This document shows, in pieces, positions 1 to 6,028 of a stretch of 7,468 nt of DNA. The translations under genes and the position numbers were made by a program. The notes under the pieces are model-generated. The model made no database searches, was not told where the DNA came from, and saw only the letters and a program-made list of their open reading frames with translations. The stretch is from an uncultured Bacteroidales bacterium (GTDB lineage: Bacteria; Bacteroidota; Bacteroidia; Bacteroidales; Bacteroidaceae), in the NCBI GenBank assembly GCA_902783615.1, contig CACZRQ010000276.1, positions 1-7,468 on the forward strand, written 5' to 3'. Each line of letters begins with the position of its first letter. Position 1 is the first letter of the stretch.

Positions 1-1
1 G

Positions 2-262
2 AGTACATTAACTTTGGTAGCTCTGACAATCGGAGTAGTGCCACTCACCAGGATGTTTGTCAAACTGTCGCACCATTGCCAGCGAGGTACTGCCAACACC
101 ACATTGCAGTTGTCTATGATGCTGGGATTGCTAATGGGAATGATGATAGGGGAGTGTGTTGAAAACTCGCTGATTATCAGCATAGTTGTTTTATCATTAT
201 CCCTGTTGGCTCTTTTGCTAATCACCTGGCCCTATTTCAAACGCAATCGCGTTAGAAAATAG
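2..262 (+). CDS. C-terminal part of a membrane transporter, probably MFS (5' end outside window)
   Basis: The frame is open from the window edge and ends in TAG at 260-262, giving about 86 residues; the true start lies upstream. The fragment starts with a hydrophobic stretch, then a loop with HCQRGTANTT, then two further hydrophobic stretches (about residues 35-52 and 56-77), and ends in a basic tail, FKRNRVRK. The loop resembles the [RE]RGTANST-type loop before the last two helices of many major facilitator transporters in Bacteroidetes, and two final helices plus a basic cytoplasmic tail fit an MFS C-terminus. That assignment rests on memory of the family, and the substrate cannot be read. 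The gene converges on the kinase gene to its right, and the two 3' ends overlap by 11 bp (252-262) with no terminator between them. Another polytopic membrane family remains possible. Confidence 0.55.
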   Translation, partial: STLTLVALTIGVVPLTRMFVKLSHHCQRGTANTTLQLSMMLGLLMGMMIGECVENSLIISIVVLSLSLLALLLITWPYFKRNRVRK

Positions 263-620
263 CCAAAAGATAGGGTAGGAACACGATGATTCCTACGATG
301 GCGGCAGCAGCGGCTGTTACCAGCACGGCTCCCGCAGCAATATCCTTCACCTCGCCGGCAATCTTCTGCCACTGGGGAGAAACCATATCCACCAGTCGTT
401 CGATAGACGAGTTGAACAGCTCTGCCGTAATCACCATCCCGATGCAGATCACCACAGCTGCCCATTCGGCTTTGGTGATATTGAAGACAAAGCCAGCCAC
501 TACCACCAAGATGGCTACAATCAGATGAAATGTGATGTTCTGCTCGTGCCCAGCACAAGTCATGATGCCTTTCCAGGCAAACTTAAAGCTCCTCATCTGT
601 TTCTTAAAATCGTAACTCAT
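252..620 (-). CDS. dgkA: Diacylglycerol kinase family protein (DgkA/undecaprenol kinase type)
   Basis: This is a 122-residue integral membrane kinase, the usual length for the small prokaryotic DAGK family, with no fused PAP2 domain. It would phosphorylate diacylglycerol or undecaprenol at the inner membrane using ATP; the substrate cannot be decided from sequence. Visible family motifs are the N-terminal RSFKFAWKG (10-18), HEQN before the first helix (25-28), the catalytic-type stretch AELFNSSIE (66-74) followed by D78, and VKDIAAGAVL (91-100). ELFNSSIE replaces the more common EL.NTAIE but keeps both glutamates and the asparagine. Three hydrophobic segments lie at about 31-48, 52-68 and 95-118. 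The ATG (620-618) overlaps the TGA of relA (619-617) as ATGA, so translation is probably coupled to relA and the gene depends on the relA promoter. No separate promoter is visible. Confidence 0.93.
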   Translation of the reverse strand: MSYDFKKQMRSFKFAWKGIMTCAGHEQNITFHLIVAILVVVAGFVFNITKAEWAAVVICIGMVITAELFNSSIERLVDMVSPQWQKIAGEVKDIAAGAVLVTAAAAAIVGIIVFLPYLLAIF

Positions 621-2833
621 AGTCTGCTAACGTTCTTAACACCTTTCACTGTCTTCAGTTTCTTAATCAGGGCATTGAGTTTAGAAGTATCGCTCACCAT
701 CACAGTCAGCTGACCGCTAAACAGTCCATCGTTGGCTTCAATGCCGATACTGCGCAAGGCAATACCTTCCTCCTTATTTATAATAGAGGTGATGTTGGTC
801 ACAATGCCGATATCGTCGTGGCCCACCACCATCAGCGAGATAGGATACTGCGAACCTACCGACTTACCTGCCCAACGTGCCTTTACGATGCGGTATCCGT
901 AGCGTTGACGCATATCGTGGGCATTGGGGCAATTCATGCGGTGAATCATGATGCCGCGTTTGATGCTCACAAAGCCAAAGATATCGTCGCCATAGATAGG
1001 GTGGCAGCATTGTGCCAACTGATATTGTATGCCTTTGAGGTTCTGGTCGATAACCAGCACATCCTCGCGCATGTTATCTTCCGTGCCATCGGCCTTCTGC
1101 AAGCTGAAGCCCTCGGCTGTGCGCGTTTGCGTTTCCACAATCTCATTCTCGCGTCGCAGTTGCTCCACATATTCATCAATGATGCGGGCTGTGTCGATGT
1201 TGCCGTTGGCAATCTGCTGGTAGAAATCGGTAATGATTTTGTATCCCATGCGTTTAATCACTCGCATCATCACCGATTCATCGAAGTCAATCTTGCGGTT
1301 CTTCAACTTGCGCTCCAGCTCCTCTTTGGCGTATGCACTCTGTCGAGCCTCCGTCTCCTTCAGCGCCTGCTTGATTTTCGTACGTGCCTTCGAGGTTACC
1401 ACAATCTTCAGCCATCCCTGCTTTGGGGTTTGAGAAGCTGACGACATGATTTCCACCAGGTCACCGCTCTTCAGCACCTGACGAATGGGCACATTCTTGC
1501 CGTTCACCTTAGCTCCTGTGCAGCTGCATCCCAGCTTGGTGTGGATCATAAAGGCGAAATCGAGCACAGTAGCACCCTTCGGAAGTTTGTAGAGATCACC
1601 CTTTGGGGTAAACACAAACACCTCATCCTCATAGAGATCCATCTTAAACTGATCCATCGCCTCCAAACCTGTGCCTTCCGAGCTTTCCAAAGCCTCACGA
1701 ACTGAGGTAAGCCAGTCGTCCAGACCTGTCTCGCCCTTGATGCCTTTGTAGCGCCAGTGGGCTGCCAAGCCTCGCTCTGCCACCTCATCCATGCGTTCCG
1801 TGCGAATCTGTACCTCCACCCATTTGCCCTCAGGCCCCATTACGGTGATGTGTAGCGACTCATAGCCGTTGCTCTTCGGCACCGACAGCCAGTCGCGCAA
1901 ACGCTTGGGGTTAGGCTGATACATGTCTGTCACAATGCTATACACCTGCCAGCACTGCATTTTCTCTTTCTCCAAGGGCGAATCCAGAATAACACGAATG
2001 GCAAAGAGGTCGTACACCCCTTCGAAAGGACACTTCTGCTTCTTCATCTTCTGATAGATGGAATGAATCGACTTGGTGCGTCCCTTGATGTGGAACTTCA
2101 GTCCCACCTCCTCCAAGTGTTGCTTTAATGGCTGTATAAAGCGCTCAATATAAGCGTCTCTGCTCTTCTTTGTCTCATTCAGTTTTTCCCTGATATGATA
2201 GTACATGTCGTGCTCGGTGTATTTCAGCGACAGGTCCTCCAACTCCGATTTCAAGGCATACAAACCCAACTTGTGGGCGAGGGGAGCATAGAGGTAGGCG
2301 GCCTCATTGGCTACCTGCAAGCGAGCTTCTTCGTTGTCCACATCACGAATCTGTCGCATGATGTTCACACGGTCGGCAATGATGATGAGGATTACGCGCA
2401 TGTCTTCCGCAAAGGTAAGCAGCAGTTTGCGGAAATTCTCCGATTCTATCGAGGGGCTTTTCACATACAGTTCCTGCACACGGATGAGTCCGCGCACAAT
2501 GCCTGCCACATCGGAGCCAAAGATGCTTTCCACCTCTTCGATGCTACATACGCCGCTGCTCACCGACTCATGCAGCATGATGCCCATCACCGAAGCACGC
2601 TTCATGCCAATCTCATCGGCCACGATGATGGCAGTCTGTATGCTCTTCAGCAACGGGTTCAGTCCAAAAATGTCGCGTTGCAGCTTGCCCGATTCTATGG
2701 ATCTGACAAGCTGTGTCTTGAGCTTTCGCACATCGGCTGGCAGGAACGAATCGCCTGTCAGCCGCAGCAGTTTATGATAGAGCCCCAGGAAGAGTTTTCG
2801 CTCTTCGTTTGTGAAAAAAAACTGTTCTGCCAT
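617..2833 (-). CDS. relA: RelA/SpoT-family (p)ppGpp synthetase with degenerate hydrolase domain
   Basis: This 738-residue protein is a full-length RSH enzyme that would make the alarmone (p)ppGpp from ATP and GDP/GTP during starvation. The order is a hydrolase-like domain (about 55-165), synthetase (about 240-365), TGS (about 403-463), helical region, zinc-finger/conserved-cysteine domain and ACT domain (about 663-738). The synthetase looks intact: GRTK (251-254), K262, YDLFAIR (274-280), RLRD (311-314), NGYESLH (322-328), VEVQIRT (339-345) and AAHWRYK (357-363). The basic RLRD matches the RxKD type rather than the acidic ExDD of E. coli RelA. The hydrolase site is lost: LLHDxxED is MLHESVSSG (86-94), the upstream HP pair is missing, and LADRLHNM reads IADRVNIM (152-159). 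C609, C610, H631 and C635 are the likely zinc ligands. The start is the ATG at 2833-2831, since no in-frame extension is present. I infer a synthetase-only enzyme. Confidence 0.95.
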   Translation of the reverse strand: MAEQFFFTNEERKLFLGLYHKLLRLTGDSFLPADVRKLKTQLVRSIESGKLQRDIFGLNPLLKSIQTAIIVADEIGMKRASVMGIMLHESVSSGVCSIEEVESIFGSDVAGIVRGLIRVQELYVKSPSIESENFRKLLLTFAEDMRVILIIIADRVNIMRQIRDVDNEEARLQVANEAAYLYAPLAHKLGLYALKSELEDLSLKYTEHDMYYHIREKLNETKKSRDAYIERFIQPLKQHLEEVGLKFHIKGRTKSIHSIYQKMKKQKCPFEGVYDLFAIRVILDSPLEKEKMQCWQVYSIVTDMYQPNPKRLRDWLSVPKSNGYESLHITVMGPEGKWVEVQIRTERMDEVAERGLAAHWRYKGIKGETGLDDWLTSVREALESSEGTGLEAMDQFKMDLYEDEVFVFTPKGDLYKLPKGATVLDFAFMIHTKLGCSCTGAKVNGKNVPIRQVLKSGDLVEIMSSASQTPKQGWLKIVVTSKARTKIKQALKETEARQSAYAKEELERKLKNRKIDFDESVMMRVIKRMGYKIITDFYQQIANGNIDTARIIDEYVEQLRRENEIVETQTRTAEGFSLQKADGTEDNMREDVLVIDQNLKGIQYQLAQCCHPIYGDDIFGFVSIKRGIMIHRMNCPNAHDMRQRYGYRIVKARWAGKSVGSQYPISLMVVGHDDIGIVTNITSIINKEEGIALRSIGIEANDGLFSGQLTVMVSDTSKLNALIKKLKTVKGVKNVSRL

Positions 2834-2865
2834 GGTGTATTATCTAAAATTGAGTGCAAGTTAAT

Positions 2866-2873
2866 CAAAAATG
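2866..2873 (-). promoter_or_regulatory. Possible -7 element of the relA-dgkA promoter
   Basis: Read on the minus strand this is CATTTTTG, which matches the Bacteroidetes -7 consensus TAnnTTTG at all but the first base. It lies 32 bp before the relA ATG, nearly the same distance as the better -7 elements before the metallophosphoesterase and DUF4301 genes. No TTTG is seen at the expected -33 position, and the region is AT-rich, so a chance match is possible. Confidence 0.3.
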
Positions 2874-2929
2874 CTTAAATAATGAATTATTTCTTGTAAA
2901 AATTTGGTTTGTGTCAATAAAATGCTTAA
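2868..2929. repeat. Two direct copies of AAAATGCTTAA in the relA/winged-helix spacer
   Basis: Identical 11-bp copies lie at 2868-2878 and 2919-2929, with starts 51 bp apart. Each overlaps one of the two candidate -7 elements of the divergent promoters. The core ATGCTTAA appears again, inverted, at 4371-4378 upstream of the metallophosphoesterase -7 element. The repeat is plain in the sequence; a role as operator is only inference, and AT-rich composition makes chance repetition plausible. Confidence 0.35.
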
Positions 2930-2934
2930 CTTTA
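2903..2934 (+). promoter_or_regulatory. Candidate promoter of the winged-helix gene
   Basis: TTTG at 2903-2906 is followed after 20 bp by TAACTTTA at 2927-2934, seven of eight matches with TAnnTTTG overall and with the spacing usual for Bacteroidetes housekeeping promoters. It would start transcription near 2940, about 45 bp before the ATG. The final G of the -7 box is replaced by A, so confidence is modest. Confidence 0.35.
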
Positions 2935-2983
2935 TGCTGAAAAATTAGTAAACACGATAAGTAATTATTTAAACAATTTGCTT

Positions 2984-3187
2984 ATGAATGCAGATAAAAT
3001 TGCCAAAAATGCCAGATTAATCTGGAATATGCTGACGCAAGCTGCAACGCGCATGACTTTTATTGACTTGATTGTTCAGTCGCATCTCCAAGCCAATGAT
3101 TTGGCTTTCGCAATAGGGTGGCTGGCACGTGAAGATAAAATCTCAATCATTGAAGAAGGCGATAAGCAGTATTTCGTGGCGTATTAA
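2984..3187 (+). CDS. Small winged helix-turn-helix protein (DUF2582-like)
   Basis: This is a complete 67-residue protein: essentially one winged-helix domain with no sensor or oligomerisation domain. An opening helix (KIAKNARLIWNML, 5-17) is followed by a second helix near FIDLI, then NDLAFAIGWLARED (38-51) as the likely recognition helix, and a short beta wing (KISIIEEGDKQYFVAY). The AIGWLARE[DN]KI pattern is what I recall from the Bacteroidetes winged-helix family Pfam lists as DUF2582 (PF10771); the function of that family is unknown to me. The ATG at 2984 is preferred over the in-frame TTG two codons upstream. The gene is divergent from relA across a 150-bp spacer, which suggests but does not show a regulatory link. 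TAA is followed by an A-run and a hairpin shared with the convergent neighbour. Confidence 0.8.
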   Translation: MNADKIAKNARLIWNMLTQAATRMTFIDLIVQSHLQANDLAFAIGWLAREDKISIIEEGDKQYFVAY

Positions 3188-3229
3188 AAAAAGTTTAGGA
3201 TGGCTGGTTGTAATTCAACGACCAGCCAT
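3186..3229 (-). terminator. Hairpin between convergent genes, probable terminator of the metallophosphoesterase
   Basis: ATGGCTGGTTG (3200-3210) and CGACCAGCCAT (3219-3229) form an 11-bp stem, with one wobble on the plus-strand transcript, around an 8-base loop. The minus-strand stem begins inside the last codons of the metallophosphoesterase (TGA at 3217-3215), and the transcript then reaches a run of seven U (A7 at 3186-3192) about 7 nt after the stem. The gap makes it an imperfect intrinsic terminator. On the plus strand no U-tract follows the stem, so it is a weaker stop for the winged-helix transcript. Confidence 0.45.
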
Positions 3230-4315
3230 TTCCATTACCAGATACTCACTCTGGGTGCCTATCCTGAATTTACCACCCCACAGACCAATGCCAGAAGTAA
3301 CATAAATGTGGCTGTTGCCTTTACGCAGGTAGCCGTGCGACTTCTCATACACCCTGTCAGTAACCAGGTTAATGGGGAATATCTGTCCGCGATGCGTGTG
3401 GCCGGAAAGCTGGAAATCGATGCCCGCAGCTTCAGTCCTATCTAAGTGATAGGGTTGGTGATCCATCAACAGGATGGGCTTCGAGTGGTCAAGTTCTTTT
3501 GTCAACTCATTCAGCGATTTACGATTCATGTCGTTGGCACGGTCATCGCGTCCTACCACATAAAACGCATCCTCCACCAGCACTGCCTCGTCTTTCAGCA
3601 ATCTAATGCCAGCCTTCTTGATCAACTGCTCACTTTTTTCGTTGTTGGCATAATAGTCGTGATTGCCTAAAATGGCAAACACCCCATAGCGGGCTTTCAG
3701 CTGTCCCAATTCCTCATACATACGCTGGCGCTCCACAGGCACCACATTGCTGTCAATCAGGTCGCCCGCAATCAGAATCACATCGGGCTGCTCGGCATTG
3801 ATCATTTCCACCCATTTGGCCAACTCGCTTTTTCCAATGGTATATCCTAAGTGCAAATCGCTGATTCCCACAATTTTCATGGGTTTCATGGGCTTGTCAA
3901 TCTGAATGCTCAAAGGTACTCTCACTTTGTGGTGATACCACAGGTTGCCGCCCACAAAGGTAATCACCATGAAGGCTGTGATGCCTAATGTGCCCACCCA
4001 ACTGTTGTTAAACCAGGGGCGGATGGCGGGTATGCAAAGTCGTGCCACATCAGTTACCAGAAATGTCATCAACAGATACAGCAGGATGATCATCCATGAG
4101 GTACTCACAATGGAGAACACTTGGTTTACCCATAGCGAGGCATTGTCGTTGCGACTTGACATATATAGGAAAAACAACCCAACGGGCAGAAGTAATGCCA
4201 ATGTGGTAATCCACTTCAGCAGATTGCTGAATGGCAGGATGTGCCAGATTCGGTAGTAGATGTAGATAACCGAAAGCAACACCAATGCGGGAATCAGTAA
4301 AAATTGAACTCTCAT
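3215..4315 (-). CDS. Membrane-anchored calcineurin-like metallophosphoesterase (YaeI/YkuE type)
   Basis: This 366-residue protein has four N-terminal hydrophobic segments (about residues 4-22, 33-51, 69-88, 107-124) and a C-terminal catalytic domain of the calcineurin-like phosphoesterase family. The dinuclear metal-site motifs appear in order: SDLHLG (152-157), GDLID (184-188), GNHD (217-220), DHQP (285-288) and GHTHRGQ (305-311), so the enzyme should be active. Related membrane phosphoesterases such as E. coli YaeI act on lipid pyrophosphates like UDP-diacylglucosamine, but the substrate here is not evident. I chose the ATG at 4315-4313. A further in-frame ATG at 4378 would add 21 residues, but the promoter -7 element TACCTTTG lies between the two, so the longer form would start upstream of its own transcript. 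The gene is monocistronic, convergent with the winged-helix gene and divergent from the DUF4301 gene. Confidence 0.9.
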   Translation of the reverse strand: MRVQFLLIPALVLLSVIYIYYRIWHILPFSNLLKWITTLALLLPVGLFFLYMSSRNDNASLWVNQVFSIVSTSWMIILLYLLMTFLVTDVARLCIPAIRPWFNNSWVGTLGITAFMVITFVGGNLWYHHKVRVPLSIQIDKPMKPMKIVGISDLHLGYTIGKSELAKWVEMINAEQPDVILIAGDLIDSNVVPVERQRMYEELGQLKARYGVFAILGNHDYYANNEKSEQLIKKAGIRLLKDEAVLVEDAFYVVGRDDRANDMNRKSLNELTKELDHSKPILLMDHQPYHLDRTEAAGIDFQLSGHTHRGQIFPINLVTDRVYEKSHGYLRKGNSHIYVTSGIGLWGGKFRIGTQSEYLVMEMAGR

Positions 4316-4345
4316 CTTGTCTAGTCTCTTTATATAAATATGGTG

Positions 4346-4353
4346 CAAAGGTA
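4346..4353 (-). promoter_or_regulatory. -7 element of the metallophosphoesterase promoter
   Basis: On the minus strand this reads TACCTTTG, a perfect match to the Bacteroidetes -7 consensus TAnnTTTG, 30 bp before the chosen ATG. The -33 region has no clear TTTG; it contains ATGCTTAA (minus strand, 4378-4371). The position supports the shorter protein start. Confidence 0.6.
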
Positions 4354-4393
4354 GTGCTTTTTTGTGGTTTTTAAGCATAAAAGAGCCTTATCA

Positions 4394-4424
4394 CGAAAAA
4401 AAAGAGGTTGTGAGCGAAAAAAAA
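4394..4424 (+). repeat. Two CGAAAAAAAA tracts 21 bp apart upstream of the DUF4301 promoter
   Basis: A8 runs at 4396-4403 and 4417-4424, each preceded by CG, repeat with a period of 21 bp, two turns of B-DNA. They lie upstream of the -7 element at 4459-4466, at roughly -50 and -72. Phased A-tracts bend DNA and can act like UP elements, which is the inference here; the repeat itself is directly visible. Confidence 0.4.
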
Positions 4425-4458
4425 TCCAGTTTGTGATGGTAATATGCAGAATTATCTC

Positions 4459-4466
4459 TATATTTG
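4459..4466 (+). promoter_or_regulatory. -7 element of the DUF4301-purT promoter
   Basis: TATATTTG matches TAnnTTTG exactly and lies 32 bp before the first of two tandem ATG codons. The nearest upstream TTTG (4430-4433) is 25 bp away, longer than the usual 19-21 bp, so the -33 element is weak or absent. It supports starting the protein at 4499 or 4502 rather than at the upstream in-frame ATG at 4364. Confidence 0.5.
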
Positions 4467-4498
4467 CTATTCGTGAAAATAATAAAACTTTAATCTAT

Positions 4499-5908
4499 AT
4501 GATGTTAACACAGAAAGACAAAGATTTGCTCGAAAAGAAGGGCATTTCAGAAGAGAAGCTGGCTGAAGAGCTGGCGTGTTTTGAACATGGTTTCCCATTC
4601 CTGAAGCTCGCAGCAGCTGCTTCGGTGGAGAACGGTATCATGGAGCTTTCGCCTGTGAATGTGGATGCGTATCTCAAGGCTTGGGATATCTACACATCTT
4701 CTTCCGTTGAGCGACGAGTAGTGAAATTCGTACCTGCATCAGGTGCTGCCAGTCGTATGTTCAAGGATTTATTCGCTTTCCTTGATGCCGACTACAACGA
4801 GCCTACGAAAGCTTATGAAAAGACGTTCTTCGCTGAGATTCACAAGTTTGCATTCTTCGATGATCTGAATGAAGCTTGCCACAGCCTTTACGACAAGGGT
4901 ATCGATGCCCTCATTGCCGAAGGCAACTATAAGCAGGTGGTGGCTGCATTGCTGAAGGAGGAAGGCTTGAATTACGGCAATCTGCCCAAGGGTTTGCTGA
5001 AGTTCCACCACTATACTCGTGGCAACCGCACGCCGCTGGAGGAACATTTGGTGGAGGGTGCCCTCTATGCATCCAACAAGAATGGTAAGGTGAATGTCCA
5101 CTTCACCGTTTCGCCCAACCATCGCAAGCTGTTCGAGGCAAAGGCTGCTGAAACGGCTGAGTCGTATTCCATGAAGTTTGGCGTTGACTATGACATCTCT
5201 TTCTCCGAGCAGAAGGCTAGCACCGATACCATCGCTGTGGATATGAACAACGAGCCATTCCGTGAGGATAATGGCGACCTGCTGTTCCGCCCAGGTGGTC
5301 ATGGAGCACTGATAGAGAACCTGAACGACCTCGATGCCGACATCGTGTTCATCAAGAACATCGACAATGTGACGAGCGACCGCATGAGAGGTGATACAGT
5401 GATCTATAAGAAGGTGCTGGCAGGTGTGTTGGTAACCCTGCAGCAGAAAGCTTTCCAATATCTGCAATTGCTGGAGAGTGGCAAATACTCTCACGACCAG
5501 GTGCTCAGTATCCTGCAGTTCGTACAGAAGCAGCTGTACTGCAAGCATCCCGACACCAAGAATATGGAAGATTCAGAACTGGTTATCTATCTGAAGAATA
5601 AGTTGAACCGACCCATGCGCGTCTGCGGTATGGTGAAGAATCTGGGTGAGCCTGGCGGTGGTCCGTTCCTGGCTTATAACCCCGATGGCACCATCTCTTC
5701 TCAGATTCTGGAGAGCTCACAGATTGACATGAGCGACCCAGAGAAGAAGGCATTGTTCGAGCAGGGCACTCACTTCAATCCAGTGGATCTGGTGTGCGCC
5801 ATCAAAGACTTCCAAGGCAATAAGTTCGACTTGCCTAAGTATGTTGACAAGGCCACTGGCTTTATCTCACAGAAATCGAAGAACGGCCGCGAGCTGAAGG
5901 CATTGTAG
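4499..5908 (+). CDS. DUF4301 family protein, interrupted by an in-frame TAG near its 3' end
   Basis: The frame gives 469 residues from the ATG at 4499; the next codon is also ATG (4502), and homologues I recall begin ML[TS]xKD, so 4502 is equally likely. No signal peptide or membrane segment is seen, so the protein is probably cytoplasmic. I assign it to DUF4301, a Bacteroidetes family of unknown function. Conserved-looking stretches are PASGAASRMFKDL (79-91), LPKGLLKFHHY (162-172), HFTVSPNHRKLFE (201-213), LLFRPGGHGALIENL (261-275), IKNIDNV (285-291), a glycine-rich GEPGGGPF (383-390) and GTHFNPVDLVCAI (423-435). The first, fourth and fifth resemble GT-A nucleotidyltransferase motifs (see findings). 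The frame stops at TAG 5906-5908, but the next 39 codons continue the protein in the same frame up to purT. The gene is therefore truncated, read through or mis-sequenced. It shares a promoter with purT. Confidence 0.88.
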   Translation: MMLTQKDKDLLEKKGISEEKLAEELACFEHGFPFLKLAAAASVENGIMELSPVNVDAYLKAWDIYTSSSVERRVVKFVPASGAASRMFKDLFAFLDADYNEPTKAYEKTFFAEIHKFAFFDDLNEACHSLYDKGIDALIAEGNYKQVVAALLKEEGLNYGNLPKGLLKFHHYTRGNRTPLEEHLVEGALYASNKNGKVNVHFTVSPNHRKLFEAKAAETAESYSMKFGVDYDISFSEQKASTDTIAVDMNNEPFREDNGDLLFRPGGHGALIENLNDLDADIVFIKNIDNVTSDRMRGDTVIYKKVLAGVLVTLQQKAFQYLQLLESGKYSHDQVLSILQFVQKQLYCKHPDTKNMEDSELVIYLKNKLNRPMRVCGMVKNLGEPGGGPFLAYNPDGTISSQILESSQIDMSDPEKKALFEQGTHFNPVDLVCAIKDFQGNKFDLPKYVDKATGFISQKSKNGRELKAL

Positions 5909-6028
5909 TTGCCAGGCTTGTGGAACGGTGCGATGAGCGACTGGAACACTGTATTTGTGGAAGTGCCCGTATCAACGTTTAATCCTGTTAAAGTTGTCAA
6001 CGATTTGTTGAGAGAAGCACATCAATGA
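5909..6028 (+). pseudogene. Separated C-terminal segment of the DUF4301 protein, in frame after the TAG
   Basis: Directly after the TAG the same frame encodes 39 sense codons, beginning LPGLWNGAM, containing WNTVFVEVP and TFNPVKVVNDLL, and ending REAHQ before TGA at 6026-6028. The TGA overlaps the purT ATG as ATGA. The segment looks like folded-protein sequence and, as I recall, matches the usual end of DUF4301 proteins. Joined to the upstream part it gives 509 residues. It has no start codon near its beginning; the first ATG is nine codons in. It is unlikely to be expressed alone. Confidence 0.75.

Noticed and set aside
818..1441. A 207-codon plus-strand frame, and a 227-codon one at 2195-2878, antisense to relA
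   Set aside because: Both mirror the relA coding strand. The translations are rich in H, L and V without domain structure, and relA is certain on the other strand.
4316..4378. A 21-residue extension of the metallophosphoesterase from ATG 4378
   Set aside because: The perfect -7 element TACCTTTG lies inside it, so the start would not be on the transcript; the next ATG is directly before a membrane segment.
4364..4498. A 45-residue N-terminal extension of the DUF4301 protein from ATG 4364
   Set aside because: It is encoded by AT-rich spacer including A8 runs, is very basic and unlike the family start, and would begin upstream of the -7 element at 4459.
4769..5548. A 259-codon open frame on the minus strand across the DUF4301 gene
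   Set aside because: It lies wholly antisense to a clearly conserved protein, has no promoter or recognisable domain, and its composition is that expected from the opposite strand of a well-encoded gene.
5906..5908. General reassignment of TAG to an amino acid in this genome
   Set aside because: The relA, metallophosphoesterase and purT frames contain no in-frame TAG, and the transporter fragment ends plausibly at TAG. One isolated TAG fits a mutation, an error or local readthrough better.
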